Positions 27,045-35,544 of a stretch of 64,000 bases of DNA are shown piece after piece. The stretch spans positions 372,001 through 436,000 of the forward strand of contig CBDCUW010000002.1 of assembly GCA_965222745.1 (NCBI GenBank). The letters run 5' to 3'. The position numbers were made by a program, and so were the translations under genes. The stretch comes from CBDCUW01 sp965222745 (GTDB taxonomy: Bacteria > Planctomycetota > Planctomycetia > Pirellulales > Pirellulaceae). The first letter of the stretch is position 1, and each line of letters opens with the position of its first letter. The notes beneath the pieces were generated by a model. That model did no database searches. It saw only the letters and a program-made list of their open reading frames with translations, and was not told where the DNA came from.

Positions 27045-27542
27045 TCATCCGCCCGTTTTACGGTTCGTTTTGTCTCGTGATTCAGTCAGCCGGGCCTTTG
27101 CTCGCGATAGGATGTTGAGGATCGTACTACGTGGCCTCTCCAGCAGTTCCGCAAGTTCAGCCGCGGTGTAGCCTTCGACGCAGTTGAGATAAAGGACTTC
27201 GCGCTCCTCGCTGCTGAGTTGGCTGAGTTGTGTTTCGAGATCAATTCGCAAACTCGGATCACTCTGTATGGCAGGGGGATCGATATCGTCGATGCGTTCA
27301 AATGGGATCAACTTCTTGCGACGCTGGAGATCGTAAAACAGGTTTCGGATTGTCTGGAAAAGATACGGCCGCGAATGCAGCCCACCCTTTTTGGCGATCA
27401 CTCGAAAACACGACTGCTGGACAATGTCTTCCGCTTCCTCGGGGTGACGTGTCACTGACAGCGCAAATCGATAGCCCGCCTGAATCAGGTCTCGTTCGTC
27501 ATCAGGTGAACCTCGTGGGTGCATGCTGTTTCGATCTGACAT
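27045..27542 (-). CDS. ECF RNA polymerase sigma factor
   Basis: This is a sigma-70 family factor of about 165 residues. Region 2 is represented by AGYRFALSVTRHPEEAEDIV and QQSCFRVIAK, with RPYLFQTIRNLFYDLQRRKK. Region 4 has LSSEEREVLYLNCVEGYTAA and the helix-turn-helix ELAELLERPRSTILNILSRA. It is followed after nine bases by a membrane thioredoxin-domain protein that is probably its anti-sigma factor. The start at 27542 (MSDRN) is chosen over upstream codons because homologous proteins begin shortly before the DLIQAGYRF segment. The target genes are unknown. Confidence 0.88.
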   Translation of the reverse strand: MSDRNSMHPRGSPDDERDLIQAGYRFALSVTRHPEEAEDIVQQSCFRVIAKKGGLHSRPYLFQTIRNLFYDLQRRKKLIPFERIDDIDPPAIQSDPSLRIDLETQLSQLSSEEREVLYLNCVEGYTAAELAELLERPRSTILNILSRAKARLTESRDKTNRKTGG

Positions 27543-27653
27543 TCCGGGTGGACATTGCTCCTGCAGACTCGGGCACCTCAATCGTCCGTCTACAGTACAC
27601 CACGAATGGGCTGGTCATTTGATCCGCAGAAAATCATGCCGATGTCGAGGATG

Positions 27654-29013
27654 TCAGTCGAGGAGGGCAAACGCGCCCCAGATATCGGGTTCCTTGAAGG
27701 ACATGCGATTGTGTGTCAGCCAGCGCCACGCCAAATGCGTCTCGTATGGACTCTTTGCTCCTGAGCAGCGAGTTGTAAATGGAATGGGCGAAGCACCAAG
27801 CGGCTGCATCCGGGTCCAGCACGGAACGCCCTCGCGAGCGAGATCGTCGTCGTTTGCCCACTGAATTCCGTACTTGGTCATGCAGACGTTCAGAACGACC
27901 AACGATACTCCAGAGAAGTCAAGTCGAATTACGTCGTTGTAGTGAAACCTAGGGGGACGTGCCTGCGTGTGACAGCCAAGTAACACGTTGGTAGCGTCGG
28001 GAACCTCCGCGAACGCTTCGCCGTGAGACGAAAGATGCACGATGTCGTGTTTTCCCCAAGCGTTGCGAAGGAACGCCTCACGATCGATTTTCGGTGGAAG
28101 CGTGAATTCGCACCTTCCTTCCTTGGCATGGTCACTGAGCGACCAACTCTCAAAAGCAGAAAACGCCAAGAGCTTGGCGTCGCAAGATTGCAGTTCTGAC
28201 TCGTCGACAGGGAAATTGGGGTGACGCCCGACGGAAATTCCGTCGAACTGAACAGTTCGTTCACTACTATCAACTCGAATTGACTCGTGAGTCAGGTAGG
28301 GACTCCACAGCTGAACAGTCGGGTTCTCCGGAAGCGATTTGCCGCTCGGCATCCGGCTATCGACTACAATTGGCCCATCAGGGTCGGTGACGGACAAGGG
28401 GGGTGTTCATTCGCGTAAGATCAGTCAGGCATGTCGGACTGAATTGGGACAGCGTCTTTGAGATTTCGCTTCCCTCGTGTATCCGAAGTATCTCACGAAT
28501 TGCGCCGCGATACCGCCGATTCGCTAGGTAGACATTCCACCAGCGACGGGAAGCCAACGACGAACTGTAGATCTTGACTCCAACTGCTGAGAAAGCCAGC
28601 AGCACATTCAGTTGGTCACGAAGTTCCGCTTGCGGTACGGGAACGTTCAGCAGGAAAACGACCGCGTGGTGGGGCGGAATCTCGGCCATTGTGGAAGCGG
28701 CTTCGGCTTCAGCCTTTGCCGTCTGCGGAAACGACGAAATGCAGAGGTTTCGGAATCGCTGAAGCTTCTGAATGACCTCTCCCGCCTTGTTGGCACCGGA
28801 TTTCAGTTCTTTTCGGAAGAGGTAGATGCGGTCTCCGTTGAGACTGTCGACCAGTTCGTCACAACCTGTAAGGAATTCTGAAACAAGTTGCTTATCGCTG
28901 GATTCAGCAAGGGCTTGAGAGAGCATTTGTTCCCGATAACCAGCCCCGATCAATGAGGCGACATGTTGCAGAAATCGATAGAGCGCAACGACTGTTTCAT
29001 CAGAGTCGACCTC
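27654..29013 (-). pseudogene. CHAT-domain (caspase-like) protein, frameshifted, N-terminus cut by IS
   Basis: The C-terminal half is a CHAT peptidase domain. HDIVHLSSHGEAF carries the catalytic His and SLVVLNVCMTKYG the catalytic Cys. Frames must be switched at three places. One is at a run of six C near 28385-28390 (28378-28953 is in one frame, 27654-28397 in another). One is near 27825, after LAREGV, from where LDPDAAAWCFAHSIYNS and IRDAFGVALADTQSHVLQG read in a third frame. The last is near 27668, before WGAFALLD restores the second frame. The 5' end is open through SDETVVALYRFLQHVASLIG up to the terminal repeat of the IS at 29013, with no start codon. CHAT proteases serve as effectors in bacterial defence and death systems. 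This copy looks dead unless the shifts are sequencing errors. Confidence 0.75.
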
Positions 29014-29910
29014 TGTAGCTGTCCATTGTGTGCGCAGCGATGAGCGGTCGCAACATGATGGAGTTGCGGTTGGTTGCGGTCTGCGAGGTGGCCTGTGCCT
29101 TGAAGTTGACGTTTAAGAATCGGCGGCCAAAATGATGCGATCTAGTAGGGGGGGATCACGCTGCGGGGGACTCAAGCCAGACGATTCCAGTTGCCCTGCG
29201 AAACAACTTTGGCCCCTTGCCGACCAACTTTTGATCTCCTCGATCACGCTTTCAAGGGAAAACTTCTCCAACTGCTTGCCGATGCTTTGAAGCACGCTAG
29301 AAATGATGCTTCGACGTTTCGCTCCCGCTGCTGTCTTGCTGGTGCGACCCGTCTTGCGAGCCAATGCATCCTCACGAAGCTGACGTTCCGATGCATTGTT
29401 GTTACCATCGACCTCAGCCTCGGTGACAAAGACAAACAGCTCTTCGATCAGCACCAAACGGGTCAATTCACTGCACAAGCGGCGGTAGTCGTTTTCCACT
29501 TCATCGCCAGCGGTGCTGTCGTCGGCATAGCGTTTGGCACAGAGAGTGAGAAGCTCGCCCTCAAGATCACTCACCCGCTGCAGGCGACCAGCGTCGCCCA
29601 GACGCCCATCCGCTTTCGCCCGCTTTGGGCGCCGACGTCGCTTGGCCTTTCGCTTTTTCTCAGCCTTTTCGCTGTAGGGCTCGCCGAGCTTGTTGTTTTG
29701 ATGGTGATCGTTGGAATTGTCCCGCAGCTGCTGGATCTCTTCTCGCAATTGCTGGTTGATTTCGAGCAACGAGGCAATGATTTCGATCAGCGGCTCAACG
29801 TGCAGCTTTCCATCAGCGGTGTCTTTTCGCAGTTGTTCGATGTCCATCCAGATGGGATACCGAATTCGAACGAATCACGCAGCGCGAGTTTCATACAATG
29901 GACAGCTACA
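29014..29910 (-). mobile_element. IS66-like element, internally deleted
   Basis: This 897-bp element is bounded by inverted repeats at 29014-29029 and 29895-29910 (TGTAGCTGTCCATTGT at the outer edges, perfect over 16 bp). It contains one minus-strand gene at 29113-29847 with IS66-transposase ends but no catalytic core. The flanks show no target duplication (left TCGACCTC, right AATCATGC). An adjacent deletion or recombination between two copies is therefore likely. Confidence 0.8.
29113..29847 (-). pseudogene. IS66-family transposase remnant, central catalytic region missing
   Basis: This 244-residue product is about half the usual ~500 residues of IS66 TnpC. Its N-terminus is the typical coiled-coil (IIASLLEINQQLREEIQQL) followed by a basic stretch KKRKAKRRRRPKR. 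Its C-terminus is the conserved late block EVDGNNNASERQLREDALAR and KTGRTSKTAAGAKRRSII. The zinc-finger and most of the DDE core between them are absent, so it cannot transpose by itself. The reading frame is intact across the deletion. Confidence 0.85.
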
Positions 29911-30076
29911 AATCATGCACTTGCACCAATGCCGATTCGTAACTCAGCGAAAACACCTCTCCCACATAGGCGTCGGGGTCGATGAATCTGCCCAGATTCT
30001 GGCCAGCTGTTTGCAACTCTTCAGTAAGCGGAGATTCCTGTAGCTGATCCCCAAGAGTATCGACGATATTGTTCAC
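29911..30076 (-). pseudogene. N-terminal stump of a HerA-like (HAS-barrel) ATPase gene
   Basis: About 55 residues remain, starting from a GTG at 30076 with ribosome binding site GAGGGAA. The text NNIVDTLGDQLQESPLTEEL is followed by GRFIDPDAYVGEVFSLSYES and ALVQVHD. It resembles the N-terminal HAS-barrel of HerA-type hexameric DNA translocases, which I recognise from memory and with limited certainty. The gene is cut exactly at the IS terminal repeat. On the other side of the IS is a CHAT protein gene and not the continuation, so the ATPase core has been deleted. HerA ATPases act with nucleases or other effectors in several defence systems. Confidence 0.5.
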
Positions 30077-30220
30077 CCGAATTCCCTCGCGGATTTGTGT
30101 GGATTGGCGTAAACACTGAATGTACCAGACGCCACGTATCGCGCGAATCGACACAAGCTTTTGTACTTCGGTCGGAAAAGTGGCTCTGCTTGGTTGTCAG
30201 AGCCACTCGTGCCTGATTTC

Positions 30221-30500
30221 TCAGGCGCAATGGCCGCAGCGGCCATGTTCTTTGGCGGTCTGGATGGTTGCGGTGACGGGGCGAGCCCATTCGTTTTTGT
30301 CGTCGTCGCCTCGCAGCGTTTGACGGATGTGTTGAAGGACTTGTCAAATCCACACCAGCAAGGTGGTCGATTCGATCTGACGAAGAACGCCGTTCGCGAC
30401 TCGACTGCCTGCGTACTCCCAGCGCCACCCGCGATGTCGAATCCTTCACCGGGGCTGCTGAGCCAAGCCCGAGATTTACCAGATGCGATCATGGGATAAC
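30221..30500 (-). pseudogene. Degenerate copy of the Cys-rich small protein gene at 31954-32280
   Basis: The 3' part matches the intact paralogue: QHIRQTLRGDDDKNEWARPV followed by TIQTAKEHGRCGHCA and the same stop position. One C is missing just upstream (near the codons for FDKS), so the frame is broken. The 5' part drifts further and reads in another frame (CWCGFDKS). It is probably a dead duplicate. The two copies have the same orientation and bracket the HNH cassette. Confidence 0.75.
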
Positions 30501-30585
30501 TACAAAACCGGCAGCGCAGATCGGCATTCTCTGCAAACGGCCCATGTGTTAAGCTACGGCAACAGCACACGACAGGGAGGTTGTG

Positions 30586-30822
30586 ATGGACCAAAACAAT
30601 TCATATCGAATCGAAACGGAAGCGGCTCAGGCATTGGCCCAGTGGAAGGCGTTGTTTGCCGAGCAGGTTGCCGTCAAGGCGAAGGAGTTGGCGGAGAAGA
30701 GCGGCTCCACGGGCGTCATTACACTTGGTCACTACCGTCAGGCTGCGAGTATCGCCGTGCAGATGCTGGCGACCACAGTTCAGGACACAGACTCAAGCGA
30801 TGGCCGTCAAGAAGCAGCCTGA
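30586..30822 (+). CDS. Small protein, first gene of the HNH cassette
   Basis: This 78-residue hypothetical protein starts at ATG 30586 after a strong ribosome binding site (AGGGAGG). It is predicted all-helical (AAQALAQWKALFAEQVAVKA), with a conserved-looking TGVITLGHYRQAASIAVQML. I do not recognise the family. The next gene starts inside its 3' end (30800), so the two are translationally coupled. Its job should be linked to the following protein and the HNH nuclease. Confidence 0.7.
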   Translation: MDQNNSYRIETEAAQALAQWKALFAEQVAVKAKELAEKSGSTGVITLGHYRQAASIAVQMLATTVQDTDSSDGRQEAA

Positions 30823-31282
30823 TTCCGATGCCGGGACAGTTCCCGAGGGCGCGAACGACTGGTTTCGTCAATTCTTGAAGCACGTCGAACTCTTTATGGC
30901 TGAGACTGGGCGAGAGCTTTCGCCTGATGCCGATGATGCAGACTACTGTCTCGCGGCGATACAGGCTGTTAAGCTTACTCTGCTCGATTCAGGTCTCGAC
31001 ACTGAACAGGTTCTTGGTGTCTTCGGGCGTGTGGCATTCGACGATGTGAACACACCCAAAAAGCCCGAATGGACGGCCGAACTGAACCGGCGGCGGTTCG
31101 AACTCATCGACGGTGACATTCAGGGCACGCTCACTCGCGATGAACAGCTTGAACTGGCCGGTTTAACGCACCTGATGCGTGAGCATGTGGATTCGGAAGT
31201 CAACCTACCACTCGAAGGTGCAAAGAAGCTGCACCGTTATCTCACCGATCTGGATTCAGAGTCGACGGGATCGGAGCGGTGA
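30800..31282 (+). CDS. Hypothetical protein, second gene of the HNH cassette
   Basis: This 160-residue acidic protein shows GANDWFRQFLKHVELFMAET and RELSPDADDADYCLAAIQAV. A helical C-terminal segment, RRFELIDGDIQGTLTRDEQL followed by ELAGLTHLMREHVDSE, is reminiscent of small proteins seen next to nucleases and toxins. No domain is identified with confidence. It overlaps the previous gene by 23 bp and the HNH gene by a GTGA overlap. It is therefore the middle of a tight three-gene operon. Confidence 0.7.
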   Translation: MAVKKQPDSDAGTVPEGANDWFRQFLKHVELFMAETGRELSPDADDADYCLAAIQAVKLTLLDSGLDTEQVLGVFGRVAFDDVNTPKKPEWTAELNRRRFELIDGDIQGTLTRDEQLELAGLTHLMREHVDSEVNLPLEGAKKLHRYLTDLDSESTGSER

Positions 31283-31872
31283 TCTTCGACTATCCTGATC
31301 CGCGATCGGAACGAACTCACGGGCCTGCCGGGTACTCGTCGTACGAATCTTTTCGCCCATGGTTGCGTGATGAATTCACTTTTCGCTGTGTCTATTGCCT
31401 GAAACGTGAAACATGGGGACAAGTCACTGGCGAGTTTGAGTTGGACCATTTTGAACCACAATCGCTTGCGCCGGATCGAACGCTCGACTACTTCAACCTT
31501 GTCTATTCCTGTCGGCGTTGCAACTCGGTCAAGCTTGATCAGGCGATCGATGATCCGTTGACGATTCTGTCCTCTGATGTTGTGGTTGTCTTGCCGGACG
31601 GTGATCTCACCAGTCATAGCCCCGATGCGTTGCGGCTGATTCAGCAAATCGATTTGAATTCTCCTACGCTGCGGCGTTGGCGGGTTATGTGGATGCGGAT
31701 CGTGGATCTGGCAAAGGCACGCGACACGGAATTGCATCAGCAACTGACGGGCTTTCCAGATGACTTGCCTGATCTTGGACGCCTGCGTCCTCCGAGCAAT
31801 TCCCGGCCGGGAGGCATTGAAGTCAGTTGGTATGCAAAACACCAGAGAGGTCAACTGCCGGACAGTTATTGA
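31279..31872 (+). CDS. HNH endonuclease
   Basis: This 197-residue protein contains a zinc-type HNH nuclease domain. FRCVYC provides the first metal Cys pair, FELDHFEPQSLAPD the active-site His, and NLVYSCRRCNSVK the second pair with the conserved Asn. HNH proteins nick or cut DNA. The family members most similar in layout occur in phage-defence operons (for example with an ATPase in Septu) and in restriction systems. The GTG start at 31279 overlaps the preceding stop. No ATPase partner remains in the cassette, but a HerA-like stump lies upstream on the other strand. Confidence 0.85.
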   Translation: MIFDYPDPRSERTHGPAGYSSYESFRPWLRDEFTFRCVYCLKRETWGQVTGEFELDHFEPQSLAPDRTLDYFNLVYSCRRCNSVKLDQAIDDPLTILSSDVVVVLPDGDLTSHSPDALRLIQQIDLNSPTLRRWRVMWMRIVDLAKARDTELHQQLTGFPDDLPDLGRLRPPSNSRPGGIEVSWYAKHQRGQLPDSY

Positions 31873-31953
31873 ATACGATCGGATGCAAATAAGGTAGTTG
31901 GCGTTGCGGAAAACCCTGCGTTCAAGTTGAAAGCAGGGTGAGTGCCTGACGGA

Positions 31954-32280
31954 TCAGGCACAATGGCCGCAGCGGCCATGTTCATTGGCGGTTTGGATGG
32001 TGGCCGTGACTGCACGAGCCCATTCGTTGTTGTCGTCGTCGCCTCGCAGCGTCTGATGGATGTGCTGAAGGGACTTGTCGAATTCACACCAGCCGAAGGT
32101 AATCGATTCGAGCTGACGAAGATCGCCTTTCGCTAATCCGAGTCGACAGACAGCGTACTCCTGAGCGCCGTCGGGTGATGTCGAGTCGTTCAACCAGATG
32201 TACCGGGGATGACCGGCGATCTGGAATGCCTGACAGCAACAACGCGTCTCACAGGCGCAGCAATGAAGTGACAGACGCAT
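31954..32280 (-). CDS. Small Cys-rich protein
   Basis: This 108-residue protein has two Cys clusters: LHCCACETRCCC near the N-terminus and HGRCGHCA at the extreme C-terminus. Between them are RYIWLNDSTSPDGAQEYAV and QHIHQTLRGDDDNNEWARAV. The clustered cysteines suggest metal binding. The family is not recognised. A 7-bp-arm hairpin (TGCCTGA..TCAGGCA, 31943-31960) overlaps the stop codon. A degraded second copy is at 30221-30500. It is preceded on the same strand by a 35-residue ORF. Confidence 0.65.
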   Translation of the reverse strand: MRLSLHCCACETRCCCQAFQIAGHPRYIWLNDSTSPDGAQEYAVCRLGLAKGDLRQLESITFGWCEFDKSLQHIHQTLRGDDDNNEWARAVTATIQTANEHGRCGHCA

Positions 32281-32296
32281 CAGGAGTTAGAATCCG

Positions 32297-32404
32297 TCAG
32301 TCAGCGTCGTCCAGTTCCGAGATCATTGCTTCCGTGTACGCGATGACGGCTTCCTTGATGATCTGGTTGATCGGCCGTTTCACTTTGTTGCTGACGTAAG
32401 GCAT
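32297..32404 (-). CDS. Possible 35-residue small protein
   Basis: A short minus-strand frame reads MPYVSNKVKRPINQIIKEAV then IAYTEAMISELDDAD. It starts at ATG 32404 and ends 16 bp before the Cys-rich gene, in the same orientation. The MPYV start and amphipathic helix resemble small phage or island proteins. It may be an intact small gene or the truncated start of a longer one. Confidence 0.45.
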   Translation of the reverse strand: MPYVSNKVKRPINQIIKEAVIAYTEAMISELDDAD

Positions 32405-32800
32405 GGGAGTGGGGGAGTGACCGTCGCAGGTTGCCAGCGCCGCGATACGGTGTCAAGGAAATCCGCGACCGTTGCAACGAACGGACCGCTCCACCGTGCA
32501 TCGGTCAACGATGCTGTTGAGCAACCGTGTAAGCGACGAACGAGAGGGGAGTCGTGACACCGTCCGATTTCGCATAGCTGAGCGAAATCGGGAACTACGA
32601 TACGGTCGCACATCGGTTGCGAAACCGTCGAATGACACGCTACTGAAACGGTCGGGTGGTGGCTCGTGAAACGGTGGAACGTCACGGTGGCATCACGGTT
32701 GAGTAGATCGGTAGTGCAAACGTTCTGAAACGGTGGATCGAAGTTGCTCCATGATTCTCCCGCAGCTGTAGTCGATTCTTCCTGCGTCCGCGCAAGGTGA
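32405..32800. other. Stretch without a convincing gene
   Basis: No frame on either strand shows family motifs. The sequence carries scattered copies of GAAACGG/CCGTTTC-type octamers (for example near 32619, 32646, 32670 and 32727). It may contain the lost 5' end of the recombinase gene or recombination sites. I see nothing else in it. Confidence 0.4.
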
Positions 32801-34336
32801 TTCAAAACCACGAATAGGCTCGACCTTGTTATCTGCTTCAAGCTCGACCGCATCACGCGAAGCATGAAAGACTTCGTCGATCTTTGGTCGCTGTTCGAGG
32901 ATCACGATGTCGACGTGGTTTCGCTCCGAGAGAAGTTCGACACGTCAAAGCCGACAGGCGAAGCGATGGTGCAACTGATCATGGTCTTCGCTCAACTTGA
33001 ACGAAAGATGACGGCGGAGCGAACGTACTCGATCATGCGTGACAGGGCAGAGAGGAGATTGTGGAACGGGGGACATGTCCTCGGCTATCGCGTCGGCGAT
33101 GAAGAATCCGGCAAGTTGGAGATTGACGAGGAAGGAGCCGCAATCGTTCGCAAAATCTTCGACAGTTACGAAGAACTTGACTCGACCGGTGCCGTCTGTC
33201 GGATGCTGAGCGATCAGGGGATTCGCTATCCGACGTACAAAACACGAACGGACAAGGTTCGTGGCGGGAATCTCTTCACGAAACAAAAGATCACCGGCCT
33301 CTTGAAGAACAGCGTCTACATCGGACACGTCTGCTGGGGCGATGTGGTTCGAGAGGATTGTCACCCGCCAATCATCACCAAGCTGCAGTTCAATCGTGTC
33401 CAGCAACAACTGGCGAAGAACACGAAGCGTCGCAACAGCGTGAGGAAGCCGAAGGGACGACAGTATCTTCTGTCCGGACTGTTGCGCTGTGGATGTGGGG
33501 CCTCGATGGTCGGAAACAGTGCCCACGGTCGGAACAAGGTTCACTATTACTACCAATGCACCCGTCAAACGCACGAAGCTGGCAGGTATTCCTGCAACTC
33601 ACCACGAATCCCCGCTGAAGCTCTTGAAGAAGCACTGATCGGTCGTATTCGCGAGATCGGCAGTGCGGTAGAAGACCGGCAGGTGATCGTGGATCGGGCG
33701 ATCGCGCGCCTCAACGGAGAAGCCGACCGGCTGAAAGAGCAGGAAGACATCGTAAGGCGACAGCAACAGCGAACAAAAGCGGATATCAGCCGCCTGATCG
33801 AAGTCCTCAAGAGTATGGGAGCTAAAGCCCTGAAAAGCGTACAGGGCGAACTCACCAAGCTCGAACAGGAGGAATCCGCCCTCGACCGGCAACTTGCGGC
33901 TTTGGAAAAGCAGCAGGAGCCGATGGAGCGGGTAAGCGAAGACGCCAAAGCCTTCTTGGAAACGTGGGCCGATGTGGGTGCGATCATGGACGCGGCGACT
34001 CATGATGAGAAGCTGCAACTGCTCCGCCATTACATCGAAGTCGTCGAACTCCGTGCGGACGACCCGAAAGGGAAGTCCGGCACCTACGCCATGCGGCTGT
34101 TCCCCGAAGTCTGCTCAGATCGCGGATTTGACTGGGCAGAGGAGGGGATTGAGACTGTTCCCGGCGACCCGGAAAAGCAAAACGGCGTCGATTCCGAAAA
34201 AGGAGCCGACGCCGATCAAATCGATGAGGCCGAGTTAACCGAATCTGATTTGGTTCGGATAGTCGACCAGAAAGCTCCCCCGACAGGACTCGAACCTGTG
34301 ACAAGGCGGTTAACAGCCGCCTGCTCTACCAACTGA
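32801..34336 (+). pseudogene. Large serine recombinase lacking its catalytic N-terminus
   Basis: The frame is open from 32801. Homology begins LDLVICFKLDRITRS, the second half of the resolvase catalytic domain, then VDVVSLREKFDTSKPTGEAM. Next come a recombinase domain (GYRVGDEESGKLEIDEEGAA, ITGLLKNSVYIGHVCWGD), a zinc ribbon (LLRCGCGASMVGN with a later Cys pair) and a long coiled coil (ADRLKEQEDIVRRQQQRTKA). The first ~65 residues, which hold the nucleophilic serine of the YARVS motif, are absent and an in-frame TGA lies at 32798. The first ATG is 32864. The last ~20 residues are the antisense of the tRNA-Asn gene. It is probably the inactive integrase of the adjoining island. Confidence 0.8.
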
Positions 34337-34347
34337 GCTACAGGGGA
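34275..34347 (-). tRNA. tRNA-Asn (GTT)
   Basis: This is a 73-nt cloverleaf. The 7-bp acceptor stem (TCCCCTG with CGGGGGA, one G-U pair) ends in discriminator G. The D-arm is TAGCTCAGTTGGTAGAGCA, the anticodon loop is CTGTTAA with anticodon GTT, and the T-arm is ACAGGTTCGAGTCCTGT. The recombinase frame on the other strand runs into it. That makes this gene the likely attachment site of the neighbouring island. Confidence 0.97.
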
Positions 34348-34433
34348 TTTTGGGTTGGACCGGATGGGCCGGCGAAGGGACGAAATTTACTTGAGAGATG
34401 CCGGGATCGCAAGGTGCGTTTTTGCGGTCCTGC

Positions 34434-34883
34434 TCAGGCCGATTGGCCCTGTTTTGCGCTGCCGCGGCGCTTGGTCATGGTGACCTGGTTTCCTGTGGCG
34501 TTGTATTTGATTTCACTCATGACTTCGTGGATCAGTAGCAATCCGCGGCCCCCTGGTACCTCCAACAACGCCTCTTGGCGAGGATCGGGCACGTCGGACG
34601 GATCAAATCCGTCACCCTGGTCGGTGATCCGGATTTCGATTCGCCGGCGGTCGCAGGCCATTTCGATTTCAACTGTTTTTTGCGGTGATCGCCGGTTGCC
34701 GTGGTCCACCGCGTTGACCAACGCTTCTTGGTAGGCCAGCTGAACGTGAAACTGCTCCGAAGCGGGCCAATCCCGCTCCAACATCGCCTCTAGCAACCCG
34801 TCAATCAGTGCCGAGCCGACCGATGTGTCGCTGGGAATGATGTGCCGCGATGACCAGAGAGCAGCGTTTCGGGTTTTCATCAC
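34434..34883 (-). CDS. RsbW-like anti-sigma regulatory kinase (HATPase)
   Basis: This 149-residue GHKL-type ATPase has N-box EALVNAVDHGN, G1 box DQGDGFDP and G2 box GGRGLLLI. It matches RsbW/SpoIIAB-type kinases, which bind a sigma factor and phosphorylate a STAS antagonist. A STAS protein gene lies ~230 bp upstream on the same strand, so a partner-switching pair is likely, although no sigma factor gene is adjacent. The region from 34884 to 35109 between them shows no gene. Length and motifs are complete, so it should be active. Confidence 0.88.
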   Translation of the reverse strand: MMKTRNAALWSSRHIIPSDTSVGSALIDGLLEAMLERDWPASEQFHVQLAYQEALVNAVDHGNRRSPQKTVEIEMACDRRRIEIRITDQGDGFDPSDVPDPRQEALLEVPGGRGLLLIHEVMSEIKYNATGNQVTMTKRRGSAKQGQSA

Positions 34884-35109
34884 CGTTCGTCTTTGTCAAA
34901 GCTGATTCGATGGGATCGACGATTCTCTTTGCCGCCCCCGCCAAGCTTTCCCTCTCCTCCCTCGGACCATGTCGCTTTGACATCCTGGAAGACCCGGCCG
35001 GAGAGTTTTGGGTTCGGGTTCGGGTTCACCCTGGTTTAACCAAATCTGGCGAGTGCCAGACAATAGGTTCTTCTGGACAAAAATGGCTCGCGAGCCGGTG
35101 CCGCTTGGG

Positions 35110-35544
35110 CTACCGGTCGTGGGGGGAGGCCGCCGATTCGACGGGAGCCCACAACTCGAACATTCGTTCCAGGCGGGTCAATTCGAACACGTCCCGTACG
35201 CCTGATTGAACGTTGGTCAATACCAGCCGAATGCCGCGACTGCGGGCCTTTCGGTTGATCCCAATCAACTCGTTCAGCCCCACGCTGCCCAACCAACCGA
35301 TCTCGCGGAAGTCCAGCTTGAGTGTTTCAAATGACTCGGCAAGATTGCCGGAAGTCTGTTCTTCATCGTCCACTTCGATCGAACCGGAATCGCTGTCGCC
35401 CGATTGGTCGTTGTTATCGATCAACTCGCCAAGATGGCGCGCAATTTTTCGCGCCATGGTCATGTCGTTGATATGGTGGGGTGAGAAAGTAATCGTCTTC
35501 TCCGAACCGTCGACACGCACCCTGAATAGCTCGGCGTGACTCAT
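35110..35544 (-). CDS. STAS-domain anti-sigma factor antagonist
   Basis: This 144-residue protein has a C-terminal STAS fold: FETLKLDFREIGWLGSVGLN followed by ELIGINRKARSRGIRLVLTN. The conserved Ser in GSVGLNEL is at the usual phosphorylation site. The N-terminal half contains a long acidic insert (SGDSDSGSIEVDDEEQTSG) unusual for the family. With the RsbW-like kinase encoded downstream it would form a partner switch. When dephosphorylated it would pull the kinase off its target. Confidence 0.85.
   Translation of the reverse strand: MSHAELFRVRVDGSEKTITFSPHHINDMTMARKIARHLGELIDNNDQSGDSDSGSIEVDDEEQTSGNLAESFETLKLDFREIGWLGSVGLNELIGINRKARSRGIRLVLTNVQSGVRDVFELTRLERMFELWAPVESAASPHDR

Noticed and set aside
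29006..29918. Target-site duplication around the IS66-like element
   Set aside because: The eight bases on the two sides (TCGACCTC and AATCATGC) do not match, so no duplication is present.
29191..29985. A 264-codon plus-strand frame across the IS66-like element
   Set aside because: It is antisense to the recognisable transposase remnant and runs through the terminal repeat; it is a shadow frame.
31943..31960. Hairpin at the end of the Cys-rich gene as an intrinsic terminator
   Set aside because: The stem is only 7 bp and no T-run follows it in the direction of transcription.
32380..32865. A 161-codon minus-strand open frame upstream of the recombinase
   Set aside because: Composition is unlike neighbouring proteins, no motif or ribosome binding site is visible, and it overlaps the start of the recombinase homology.
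34275..34336. The recombinase C-terminus TGLEPVTRRLTAACSTN as a real protein domain
   Set aside because: It is the antisense reading of the tRNA-Asn gene, a well known translation artefact, although the frame truly extends into it.
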